From: Lunularia cruciata
Taxonomy: Eukaryota; Streptophyta; Marchantiopsida; Lunulariales; Lunulariaceae
NCBI GenBank assembly: GCA_948567375.1
Contig: OX419762.1
Coordinates: 19,460,727 to 19,524,726, forward strand
DNA: 64,000 nt
Reading direction: 5' to 3'
A model generated the notes under the pieces. That model had not been told where the DNA came from. It saw only the letters and a program-made list of their open reading frames with translations, and searched no databases. Below are positions 1-11,100 of this stretch, piece after piece; position 1 is the stretch's first letter; each line of letters starts with the position of its first letter. A program made the position numbers and the translations under genes.

Positions 1-2330
1 CTCAATGACTTCTCTGTTCATATTATCAATTAGAACTATGGTCTCACTAGCTGGTATAGCCAATCAACATGTCTGCCTACTTAGAGTGCTCATTGAGTGT
101 TCATTTTCTAATTGGATTTATTTTGCAAAGCATTAAGATTCAAACGTTTTATGCTATCTTCTTTGAACCCTATTATTTCTTCTCTTACTCTCTCTTACAC
201 TTTAATAATAACTTTCACTCCCTTTGCACACATACTAATTAAGTATTATGTCTTTATGATCTTGAGCAGATCCTTGCACACTCTATAGAATTCACATTTA
301 TGGTCATGATCAGCCTCTCACACACTCTCTAAAACCCATATCTAAAACTCATATGTATCCTTGTCATTGCAAACCAATGATACGTTATTTAATTAATGAG
401 TTTCTTTCTAACTATAATCTTGAATACGTTTACCTCCTTAGAGATACTACCATGATGAGGATTATGCACTCCAAAGTAATTAACAACAAAAATAATTCTC
501 CACATTAAAAATAAGAAATTTATTTTTAAGTTGATAACTTCCCTTTATTCAAGATTTAGTTGAGAAGTATTGACCAAATGTTTTCTACCAAGGTTGAAGG
601 TCAAGGAAAGATAAAGCAACCTGCTCCTCTTCAAAGAGACTCAAGAAACTTGAAAGTTTTGCATTGTAAACATATACTTCTCAAGTTGGCAATACATATA
701 CTCTTCATGCTCCACTGTGAAATTTAAATGTAACTTTGATTTTGAAATTAACAAAGTTAACTGATATTTCAGGTCAAATTCCTCTATTTCCTAGCATCAA
801 TTACTTCATACATGATAAATAGTTAATAAAAATTCAAGTCTTCTAGCAATTCATAAAGGTTAAATCTTCTTGAAGGTCAAATATTTCAAGATCAAAGCTA
901 AACCTTTGACTTACTTAGCAATATGAAATATAATCCCTATTTATGAACAACAGAATTATAAAAGCATTCATCAAGGAATAAATTGAAGTAGAAAGTAAAA
1001 ACTCTAGTATGGTACAAAAGGTTTAACCTAACTTAAAATTAAACTTACATATTGATTGGATTTTGTAAATTGGAAAAGATTTGCTTGAATTGCAATTAAA
1101 AAATCTGGAATCAAAGTGAAAAATATATGAACCACCATTTATGAGGTTTTAAGAGATTAGAGAGCATCCAATGTAGAATTTTCTTTCATGATACAAGATT
1201 TTTAAAGACAAGAAAAAATATTCATATTAAAATAAGAAGCATAATTCTACAATTATATGCTATATAAGAAGTTCAAGTAGAGTTTTTCAAAATTAGATGC
1301 AAATGCATAAAAGTTTTATAAGTTGCTTGAAGATTGACTTAAAATTTATGCAATGCCATAATAAAGTAAAAAGTAACATGAGATTGGGATTACATTTGTA
1401 AAGGAAGCATAATATGTACATGATCCACTCATCTTGTTAGCAAATATTGTAATATGCTAATTTTCTGGTAGGTGTTGAATTATTCACAAATTTCATATAC
1501 AAGTTCTAAGTGTATAGTTTAGGATCACTTATTAAAAGCATGGCCTAGTGAGAGTTTGATGGTTTAAAATTTTCCATAAAGTGAGCTTTCCAGAAAAACC
1601 AATATTGAATAAATTGTGCTAGTATTATACCCATAGATAACATTAGATGAGTTCTATGGATGGTTGAGTTACTACATGTGGAAGTAATTGTATGAGCACC
1701 CAAGATACAGAGTTTCATCATAATTTAGTACTTTTTTACAAACCAATTTGGTTAAGGTCATCTCTCATCCACTGCAATATATTATGAGCTTGAAAGAAGA
1801 TTTTGGCCAGTCTTAAATCAAATAAGGAGAAGTATAAATTAGTAAATATAATCATCTTTCTCTAGTCATAACTAAGGTTAGAACTCTTGTCTTAAAAGGA
1901 TTTTGACTTGGACAAGAGAACTTGATGATGAATTTTTTAACTTATAAATTATTTGCTAAACTAGTTTGTAAAATACTTAGTCAAGGAAGAGTACAAGTAA
2001 TAGAAAAATATTAGTAAGATTATTTTTTTATCAATTAAAATTTTGCTTACATGAATGTCATATAGGTCATTGGCTAAGCTAAAGACTTTGTGCACTGGTG
2101 ACGTCTTTGATGACCCAAATTATTATCATCACCTAAGTTTAAATTGATAGAACTAAGTTGATAATAATTTGGATCAAGCAACAAAACTTCTATGTTGGTC
2201 AACTACAAAGTCAACAACTTTCTTGAGGTAGTACTAATATATCACTACTATGTCTTATTATATTAGCACCCTTATCAAGGAATTATTTGACTCCATAATT
2301 ATAAGTTTTCTCTAATACATGTTAGCTGCA
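1..2330. other. AT-rich DNA, no gene recognised
   Basis: No open frame of useful length and no motif of a known element family is visible on either strand. The stretch is AT-rich with many short A and T runs. It may be very old repeat debris, but I cannot assign it. Confidence 0.5.
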
Positions 2331-2339
2331 AAGCATACA

Positions 2340-4110
2340 AATGATCTTTCCAAGCAAGGTATCCACTCTCTTGTGCCATAACAAACACTATATCCCTTAT
2401 TGTGTCATGGGTAACTATCCTCTATACTCCAAAAGGACACCATGTCATATGGATTGCTATTGCATCTAGTATAGAACCATACTCATAAGTGAGAGATGAA
2501 GATGCATATGGATGGACCAAACCTAGGCGGAACCTCATTGATATAAAGAAGGTAGTTGGTGCAAGTTGGAATGCCCTAATGCAAGGTTGAGCTAGGATCC
2601 AAGATCTTGCACCCTTGCTAGAGCACTAGCAAAGACATGCTCTAGTGGCCAAAGGAATGGATGAGTCAAATAAGAGCAAATGTAGTATATGCTAATACTA
2701 TTACTCCATCAAGGAAGACTACAAACCTTTAGTCCAATCTAACAGTAGTGAAGCAAAGGATGGAAGGTCCTCCCATGCTCTTGGGGATAGACCATCTCTC
2801 ATGTGAAACAATAACATTTGGAGAGAAAAGGATCCTTCCTCCACCTCAGTCATATATATCTCTAAAATTAGCCTATCAACAACCACAAAATGGGAAGAAA
2901 GTAGGGGTGGTAAGAGAGCACAACTATCCCAATATGCTATAGTTGTTGTCTCCTCCATAGATAATAGGCCTACCTTTTTGCATGAGATTGATAGAGATGT
3001 ATGTCTACATGCCAAATCCCCCATCAAACACTCAAATGTCCTTGGTCCAAGGATATCACCAAAGATTCCCATAATCCTCCTATCAAAAGCTCTTAGATGA
3101 GATAGGAAAGTCAAGGAAGGAGGAACCATGCGGAGAAGGTCAGTTGATCAGTGGGCAATACTAAAGGAAAGTACACCAAATGCCACTTGAAAATCTCCTA
3201 GTAGAAGAAGGTCATCTACATGGAGAATATCCTTTGCAAGGGCAATGTCTAGGAGGCATGTGACAAGATCCTTGGATCTATTAGCACTCCAAGAACACGT
3301 AGTCCATCTATAGATGTGACACACTCCTCCATAAGCTCAAGATGGTAAGAGATACCTAAAGGTGACCATGCTCTACACTTTGATACCTTGACTCTTAAGC
3401 TTACAAGATGTAGCTCAATAGTCAAGTGATCAAATGCTTGCCTAATCTGATCTATGGAGCCCACAATATGTCTATCATTTGCCAAGGAAGGAAATACACA
3501 ACTTTGCATGGCCAAAGTAGTAGATAAGAGAGCTCTAAAGTGAGCCATGGTAAACAAAGGTCCCTTGCAAGGAGTTCCCTATCGTGTTCCAATAATTGAC
3601 TCCAAGACGGTGACCCCCTCTTGTGACCAACCATGTCAGTAGTAAAGGAAGTATGAGAGCCATAAAACAACCGTACAAAGGAATAAGACTCGCCAAGGAT
3701 CCATTGGCCTCCCTAAGCTCTCTAAAGATGGATGCTCAAGAGATACTACTGACAATGTTCTCAATATCCACCTATATGAAGACCCACTCTGTATGGATAT
3801 CTAGGAGTTCCTTAATACCTAAAGATATAGCCTCACAACCTCCATGTATAGCTATTCCAAACTGATGTGGATTGAGATACTCTTGGAAGTGAGAACAATG
3901 CTGAAGGACAATGGTGCGGCTAACCAAGCACAAAAGGATTTCTTCAATAGTAATCAGTTTAATGCTCCTTGTGTCCTTCTCCATTGCAAGAAGTCGATCA
4001 TCACCTAGCACTTGACTAATTGATGTATGAATCTCTCCTTGCCATTACTATAGCCACTTGAAATAGCTTGGTAAATCCACTAGAAAGGTCATTTGCTTGA
4101 AAGCAATCTC
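2340..4110 (-). pseudogene. Non-LTR-type reverse transcriptase element, decayed copy 1
   Basis: Read on the minus strand, pieces in different frames line up in the order of one reverse transcriptase family. The order is: an N-terminal block with NPHQFGIAIHGGCEA (about 3860-3830); motif A region VDIENIVSSIS followed by TGA and ASIFRELREANGS (about 3780-3690); motif B region IIGTR-stop-GTPCKGPLF then MAHFRALL (about 3600-3530); LANDRHIVG in place of a YADD box (about 3490-3465); RVKVSKCRAWSPLGI; AYWDSCALLPPLL (about 2930); and a C-terminal block with DAIAIHMTWCPFG and THDTIRD (about 2420-2370). I know this family from plant genomes as an LTR-less RT protein with a Cys/His C-terminal motif, but cannot name its clade. 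Motif C has lost its first Asp, two stops sit inside catalytic motifs, and frames shift repeatedly, so it is dead. The true 5' end is not defined. Confidence 0.75.
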
Positions 4111-7100
4111 TAAGATACTCATATACCATCCTTAACAAGCCTCTTCAGAAGAGGTGAAGGGCAATGCACAACGCAAATGCAATACATAAAAGTTGCTCAA
4201 GTTTATAATCTAAGACCTCTAATTGTACTTTCTCACTTGCCATAAGATGTAGTGAGCATAAGGAAGAGATAGTCACTCATCAATGGGACTAGCCAATAGA
4301 TAAAGGGTGTGGCGCTCGTGCTGCTCTACTTTGTCTTGTCTGACCCAATGTCCTACCCCCTCGGAATCAAGTGGACTTTGTGGTATCATATGGCAGAACT
4401 TGTTTCCTAGAACATGCAACCCTAACTTAATCTTAATGTAAAGCAGCCCAAGCCCTTGGTCAGAATGAATGAAATCTAACAACCACCTCTTTATGCCCTA
4501 CACGTCTTTCTCTAGCATAACAAAGACACCATCGAGGGAGTAAGAGGAATAAGAACCATGTTAACTTGTCCAAGGGATCACGTGCCAAAAAATCAAGTGG
4601 TAGACGAAAAGCTTATCTAACCTCCTCATGGAATGTACAAGATAGCTTACGGAATAGACTTGGACATAAAAAATGAGTCTCAAATAACCTCAAAATATAA
4701 CCCGTTTGAGTTACTAACCACTCACACAATTTGATCTATATCCTTAGAACGGTCAACGAAGTGATAGAAGAAGTATGTGTAATATTGAGTGCCGCCATTG
4801 TTGATGTAGTTGCTTGTCTCATGTGAGCATCCCAAGTGGTCCAATCATAGTCCTTATGCATCCTTCCCACATGGTCTTTACCCTTGCAAGGTAAGGCATA
4901 AGTGACACACCATGTCCCATCCCAAGCCACTGTATGCGACTCCACATGGGAAGTGTAACCATGGATAGCACAACAATAATCATAGTAACACACGATCCTC
5001 TTCTCCATATCTACTAATACTTGCAAAATCACATCCCAACGCACATGAGTAAATGTTATCTTTCCAAACCCTAAAATTATAAACTCTCATAACTTTCAAT
5101 CCCATCTCAAAGATTTTCAAACTAAATTCCCATGGAACTAAAGTAGGAAAACCAAAAGATTAGAAATGAAAAAAAAAACACAATCATTGTCAATATGAAT
5201 TAATCACTCTAAACCCTAAAAAATCTAAAAGTACTCATAACTTTCTATTCAATTCTCCATAACCTTCAATTTAACTACCAATGGAACTGAACTTGAAAAA
5301 TGAACAGGATAGACTATTCACTCATACTATATATGCAGATGAGCTATCCAAAAATCTATAATCTCTTTTCTCTCATGACGATGGAATTATGTTGATCATC
5401 AGGTCAAGGTTTAGCTGCTGTCCTTGCGATGGGGACCGTGCACTCTTGTTTTACTTAGGCCAACCTTTTAAAAAAATTAACATAAGCTTCATCTAACAGA
5501 TCTTTAACTAGGTCCTCAAGGTGACGAATTGGGCAAGTAGATGTAGGAATATTTGAACTCTGAAAGTTTAAAATTGCGTCTAGAGTCTAGAATACAATGT
5601 GAATAGAACTTTATAACAAATATCTATAATTTGATAGTACTCCACCTTGATGGTTGCCTTAGGGAGGTCATGGCAAGAAATAAAATTTGACATAGGTAGA
5701 CGTCAATTAGTTTCTCCTAGCTGTTGATATGTTCATTACGGCTTTTAAAGTCTAAACGTATCGCTCTACCTGTAGACATTGAGAAATTATCGATCGAACC
5801 AATTTGCAGTGAAGGATGAAGATACAAGTGTATTTCCCATTAACCATGACAATTACTTGGTACGATACGAAGTGAAGTGCTTACTCTGCAAACGATTTCC
5901 CCCCGTATGAATATAACAAGAGTTATTTTAACCTGTGGCCCCATCGGATTTCGCACGCCGTTGGGAGGTACATTCTTTTTTGCAAAATTCCACCAACGGG
6001 CATGGGGCTACAAGTTGAGAACGTCACTGAGTGTGCGAAAAATACATATACGGATGCGAAATTCAACCAATGTTTGGAACCACCGGCATGGGGGCATAGG
6101 CTAAGAACCTGTGACCCCGGCCCACACTCTTGAATGACTCATAAAACAAAATCTGTGCCCAATCTCCCCATAGCAGAGTCCCAGTCTTGGCGACGGTGAT
6201 ATTAACGGCAGATTCATTGCCCTATCTAATCAACCGACGTGAGATATAATCGAACATGAGTTCAAATTGTAACCATTCTAGTCCTGCGGTTATTTGCCCG
6301 TTGTGCCGAGTCTCTTGAATGAAGCGGGCAATGAGCACCTTTGAATAATGCCCACAACCACAATGCACTCTGCCTGGCTTTGAATGGTAATCGTTAATTC
6401 AGAGGTACACTATTCAAAGGAAACACAGAACCTATATAGAGAATTTTATCGGTCGAAAATTCTACACTCCACTGGGAAGGCTATGATTTAGTTTAGTGTA
6501 CACTATCCAGAAGAAACATAGGAGAAAATTATGAATTCTATTATTCTGCTAATCAGGATTTCGTCTAAAAACCAAATAACGTATGAGTTGCGCATCATTC
6601 AAGAGATTCGAAATCTGCTTGCACGGAAAACGGGGAAAAACATTGTCTCCACAAGAATAATGTTGTTGCGGAGATCTCGTCAAATGTAACTACCTTTCTC
6701 TATAGTGTGATCTCAGAAAGGCAAGGCGAGAGGTGGATCCGGAGATGCCTAATCCGTCGTCTTTTGTCGATGCCACTTCTCCATAGCAACTAAGGGTACA
6801 AGTGCAGCCACCAAAGTTCCACGTACACGAAACTTTGAGTAGGACAGGCTTTGCAGTAAGCTAACCAGAGAACATGGCTGATATGATTTGTACGATTCAC
6901 TACCTCCACACAAGCAGTACTATTCTGCGGAAACACTGTGGATAAGACTTCCAGTATATGTCAGCACGAGGAAGACAAGTTTTACAAGGGTCTGCAAACG
7001 GGTTTCTCGATAGATTGTCTTTCCAAGGGTTAGACAACTGCTATCAGTTAGTCACTTGAACTCACCAAGACTGCTGTCCTTCGAGGTTTCTCTTGGGAAG

Positions 7101-7569
7101 TGATTCGACTCCTCTTCTGCGAGCAACGCGGGGCATTAGTGATAAATGAACTTTGGTGACTTGCCAGGTGACAAGGCAAGCAATGCCTTGGCATCAATCT
7201 ATTCCCTCTGTGATAAACCTGCTAAAAACTGTGACATAAAAAGAGACAGGTGACTTACAATTGCAAAATGATCCCCATAGCTATCCCTGATGATCGAACG
7301 GTGGAGCTGTGCACATTCGATGCGCAGAAAGCTTCAAAATGATTACTGACAAGATGTGCGCAGAAACGCGTTTCCAGCACGAGGCGACGGGAAGGGTAAG
7401 GCGGCGACAGAGTATCGCAAATTAAATCATTTTCTCTGCATGACCAGAGCCTTGATATCTTGAACGATGAAGAAACGAAGACGAGATTCAAGGGAAGTAC
7501 TCATGATACCAATTATGTAAACAAGAAACATACTCCTGATGTCCAAGAGAAACAATAATAGGTGAGCAG
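4111..7569. other. Intergenic stretch, no gene recognised
   Basis: From 4111 to about 5300 the DNA may include upstream parts of the reverse transcriptase element. A minus frame at 4736-5044 (102 codons) and one at 4273-4482 have no assignable family. From about 5400 to 7570 the base composition looks visibly less AT-rich than the repeat DNA around it. Short frames at 5877-6104 (plus) and 7255-7491 (minus) show no recognisable motif. This part could be low-copy flanking DNA of the TOC159 island. Confidence 0.4.
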
Positions 7570-8117
7570 CAATATTATTCAACTCAACTCGCAACAGAGA
7601 AGATGATTTAACTGCACGGCTCTTACAAAATCAGATTCTCGTTGCTAATGTATCAAAGCAACCTTACTTCCATAGCATTTTGTGGTTCCTATCTTCCCAG
7701 AGTTTGTACTCCTTCACTTCAATCTATAGTAAAGGAGCCCAGATATGGCAGAGCCAAGTACTGGCACTAGACCTTTTCCTCTTGATCCCCTGCTCTTGCT
7801 CAAAGAAGCAGCCTGTAACTGGCAAAATACCAGTCCTACATAACCCAAAGCAAAACTGTCATCTACTTAGATAGGTCAAAGTCCTCTCCAACAATCTCTG
7901 CAAGAGATGTGTTCTCGGCCGAACATTCTACAAAATTCTCGAGCATAGGAACATTGACAAGTAAAGATTGTGATCTTCCGGTCAATAGCTACAAAGTTTG
8001 GAAAAGCCACATTCATGAAGGGACCTACAATTACAATCACCAGTATCATTTGAACTTATAAATGGCGTATCTTCCTAAACTCCAAGCATACTTATGTTCC
8101 CACCACTTGTTTCTCAC
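7570..8117 (-). other. Probable 3' untranslated region of the TOC159-type gene
   Basis: This stretch lies directly downstream of the TAG stop at 8118-8120 on the minus strand. Like the gene, it is less AT-rich than the surrounding repeats and contains no recognisable element. T-rich and AATAA-like words occur near 7570-7640 on the minus strand, but I cannot fix a cleavage site. The far end is a guess. A 41-codon minus frame (7863-7988) lies inside it and is discussed as a finding. Confidence 0.3.
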
Positions 8118-11100
8118 CTACTGTTGTGGTTGAGCAAAAAATAACCGGTTAACAAGAGAACGTATAACTGGAAGTAAACCAATAAGCGCCATTTGTAGTT
8201 GTTCCGAGCTGCTAGCACGAATGCTGATCTGCCCGGCTCCTCTGTTGTTGAGATTGGCTCGACCAACCATCATAGTTTTGCCTACAACCATCTGTGATTG
8301 CAGGTTACCACCAATAGCTAAGTCACCATGCCAGTCCATGATCGAAAGCCCGAGGGTAGACAAAGTGCGACTTAAGGGATAGTCCTTGTCACGTAGAGTC
8401 GCCTCCAAACTTCCTCCATATGCAACATCGCCCCGACCGGTAATGGCCCCTCCGTTAAGAACCAACTTCAACCTCTTACCTACTATCAACCTGTCTTCAA
8501 TCTTCATCCCGGCTGCAACAGTGTCGCCAAGGAGGGTAAGGGCCAGACCTCCAGTTGTCTTGTTCCCCTTGAAGTTGCTAAACCTCGTCTCACTACGAAG
8601 GGTATAAGCCAGATCCTTCCCAATGGTCTGCAAATCAAGCCCAGCCAACGTGACCTTCCCTTCTCCGTGCTTTAATGATGCAGCACACTCCATTGTCAGA
8701 TTAGCTTCCTTCTTGTCCTTAGTAATTTGCCCAGACACCGAGGCAGGAATCTTTTCCCCAACCACAAACATCTTCTCCAGACTAAAACCATCGTAACCAC
8801 TATCGTGATCCCATCCATGTGTCTCCAATACTGGACGAACAAGCCATTGATTTGCAGTTTCCAAGTACCTGTATCTATGGCTTGGGTTATCAGAATCAAA
8901 TGAAGGAGGGAGGGCCATGTCCGGCATGGGAACTGGAACTGTTCCAGACCTTCCCATGTCGTCGTCAGCGCCTTCATCTGCAAGCTGTGTCTGCTCTCCT
9001 CTGGGAGCCTCTGCCATCCTCCTTTTCATTTCTCTTCTCCTCTTCAATTCTTCCTTCCATTGCTTCTTCTGAAAGAGTCTCTCCCTTTCGGCAAGCTCCT
9101 CAAAATATTTCCTTCGGTTATCCTCATCTAGCTCAGCAACTTCCTCCCTTGCAAGACGCCTGAAAGGAGGAAGCTGATCATAATCTTCTTCCTCATCAGA
9201 ATCATCTTCTTCATCAAGCTCTTCATCTGACTCATCCTCGTCACCCATTTGCTCATCCGGCAGTTTCAACTGCGCACGGGATTGAAGGAGCGATGACAGC
9301 AGGAAAGGAAGAGGAGGAACTCTTGGCCGAGCACCAAAAGGCCTGCCGGGAGTGTTATCTTGCAGCTTCAGAAGTGAATTGGCCTCTGCAAGAATTTTGG
9401 AAGCGAAACAAAGAAGAAGAAGTTGAGGCTTCCACACTTGCCCATTGGGGAGCACTCTCTGCTTTGCCCTGTTCATTCTGCAAGCAGTATGATTCTCGAC
9501 CAAAGATACAGGATTCATAAGGCGCATGTCTCCTGCAGCCTGGCGAATTGTTTGCTGCACCACATGGGAGCGTTGAGCGACAAACATTTCGTAGCTAAGA
9601 GGAAGTCCGTTTGGGCCATCGGGAGGTGCAGATGAGGCATGGGTCAACACAACTATGGCGTTAAACCACACTGCAGCGCCAAACGTGTCCGTGATAGTCC
9701 TTAGGAGTGGCAAGTCACCATAGTCCCGACTTTGCATGTCAAGACGATCAAAGTAAAGGACGATATCAGGAGGTGACTTCTTGATAAACCTCTTTACGGA
9801 AGCCATGATCTTTTCATTGTGCCTCTGATCTGCAACTGAGGGTAAGAGACCTGGTGTGTCTATTACCCGTACCTTGATGCCATGCACGTGACCTACAATC
9901 TCTTGGACCTTTCTCGTTGAAGGCATAAACGCGTTGGTCCCAGTTTTTGCCTCATCAAAGATAGAATTAATGGTAGCACTCTTCCCCACACCGGTCTTAC
10001 CAAGCAACATGATAGTGCATGTGAAGTCGAGCTCTTCAGGCCCAGCTGCCTCTTGTTCTTCCGCAATTGCACTAGCCCTATCAAAACTAAAGGCTCCGCT
10101 GCGACTAGAGCTGCGACCACCTCTCAGCTGCTCGGCCAAACCCAACCTGTACAGCACCTGAGCAACAACAACATTGTGCGCAGACTGGCCTAGTCTAAGG
10201 GCAAGGCGCAAAAACTTCACCCTGATTACCTGGAGCTTCTCCCTTGTCTCTTCATTACCATCACCGGCTTCACCATTGGCCTGGCTCTCATCAGTAGTGG
10301 ACAACTGAGTGCTGGCGGCTCCAGTACTGCGCGGCTGCACAGCACGAGGGGCTGGGTCCAAAGATGGTGCAGCCCTTCCAACGCGAGTTGGTCGTGCAGG
10401 CAATGATGGCCCTGCAGCACCCAACGAGGGAGTGTCAGCCTCACCACCACCTGGAGCATCTGCAGCACGAACCAAAGCAGCTAAAGCCGAAGATGATTCC
10501 AAAAGGGAATCAGCATCCTCATTATCGTCTTCCTCAATTTCCTCATCCCACTCTCCTCCATTATCAGCGTCCTCTCTGTCATCAGCGTCCACAGACAACG
10601 TCTCGTCCTGTGAATCTCTCCTAGACTTTGATTGCGAGAAATCAGCTTCCCCGGTAGATTCATTGGGCTCTTCAATTGAGGTTACTATTTTACTGTCATC
10701 TTCAGAGGCTTCGAGGTTGAAAGGTTTGCGCACTGCTGCATCCTCATCAGCAATTTCTTCATCCTCCTCTCCTTTCTCCGCGTCAGAAGCGACACCAACA
10801 TCGTTCTCTTCATAAGTTTGGGGTAAAGGAATGGCAGAGTCTTGTTTACTGAGGTCATCTAAGAAATCTTCTGTTCCTTCCGGTGAGGAACTGGGTGTGG
10901 CAAGGTTTGCAGAACCTTCGGCAGGTTCATCAGCTGTTTCGGTTTGGCCCTGCTCTTCTACATCAGCAGGGGAAGGAGGTTCGTCCAAAACGGTCGACTG
11001 AGACTTGATTACTTCAGTCTCTGCCTCTGGCTCGGATTTCAAGAGAGGTGTCGATTTTGGCTCTGGCTGAGAATCCGAGTCCTCCTCATCAATTTGCTTT

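Noticed and set aside
4273-4482. Minus frame with CHMIPQSPLDSEGVGHW, resembling the Cys/His C-terminal block of some RT proteins
   Set aside because: It lies upstream of the RT domain, where a C-terminal block should not be, and a better match to that block (CPFG, THDTIRD) is found in the right place near 2400.
6600-6625. GATTCGAAATC as a tRNA B-box
   Set aside because: No A-box at the right distance and no cloverleaf can be folded by eye. No tRNA or rRNA gene was found in the window.
10309-10815. Plus frame of 168 codons inside TOC159, and other antisense frames over 8386-12839
   Set aside because: Antisense shadows of an acidic, GC-richer coding region; Ser/Leu-rich composition follows from the Glu/Asp codons of the real gene.
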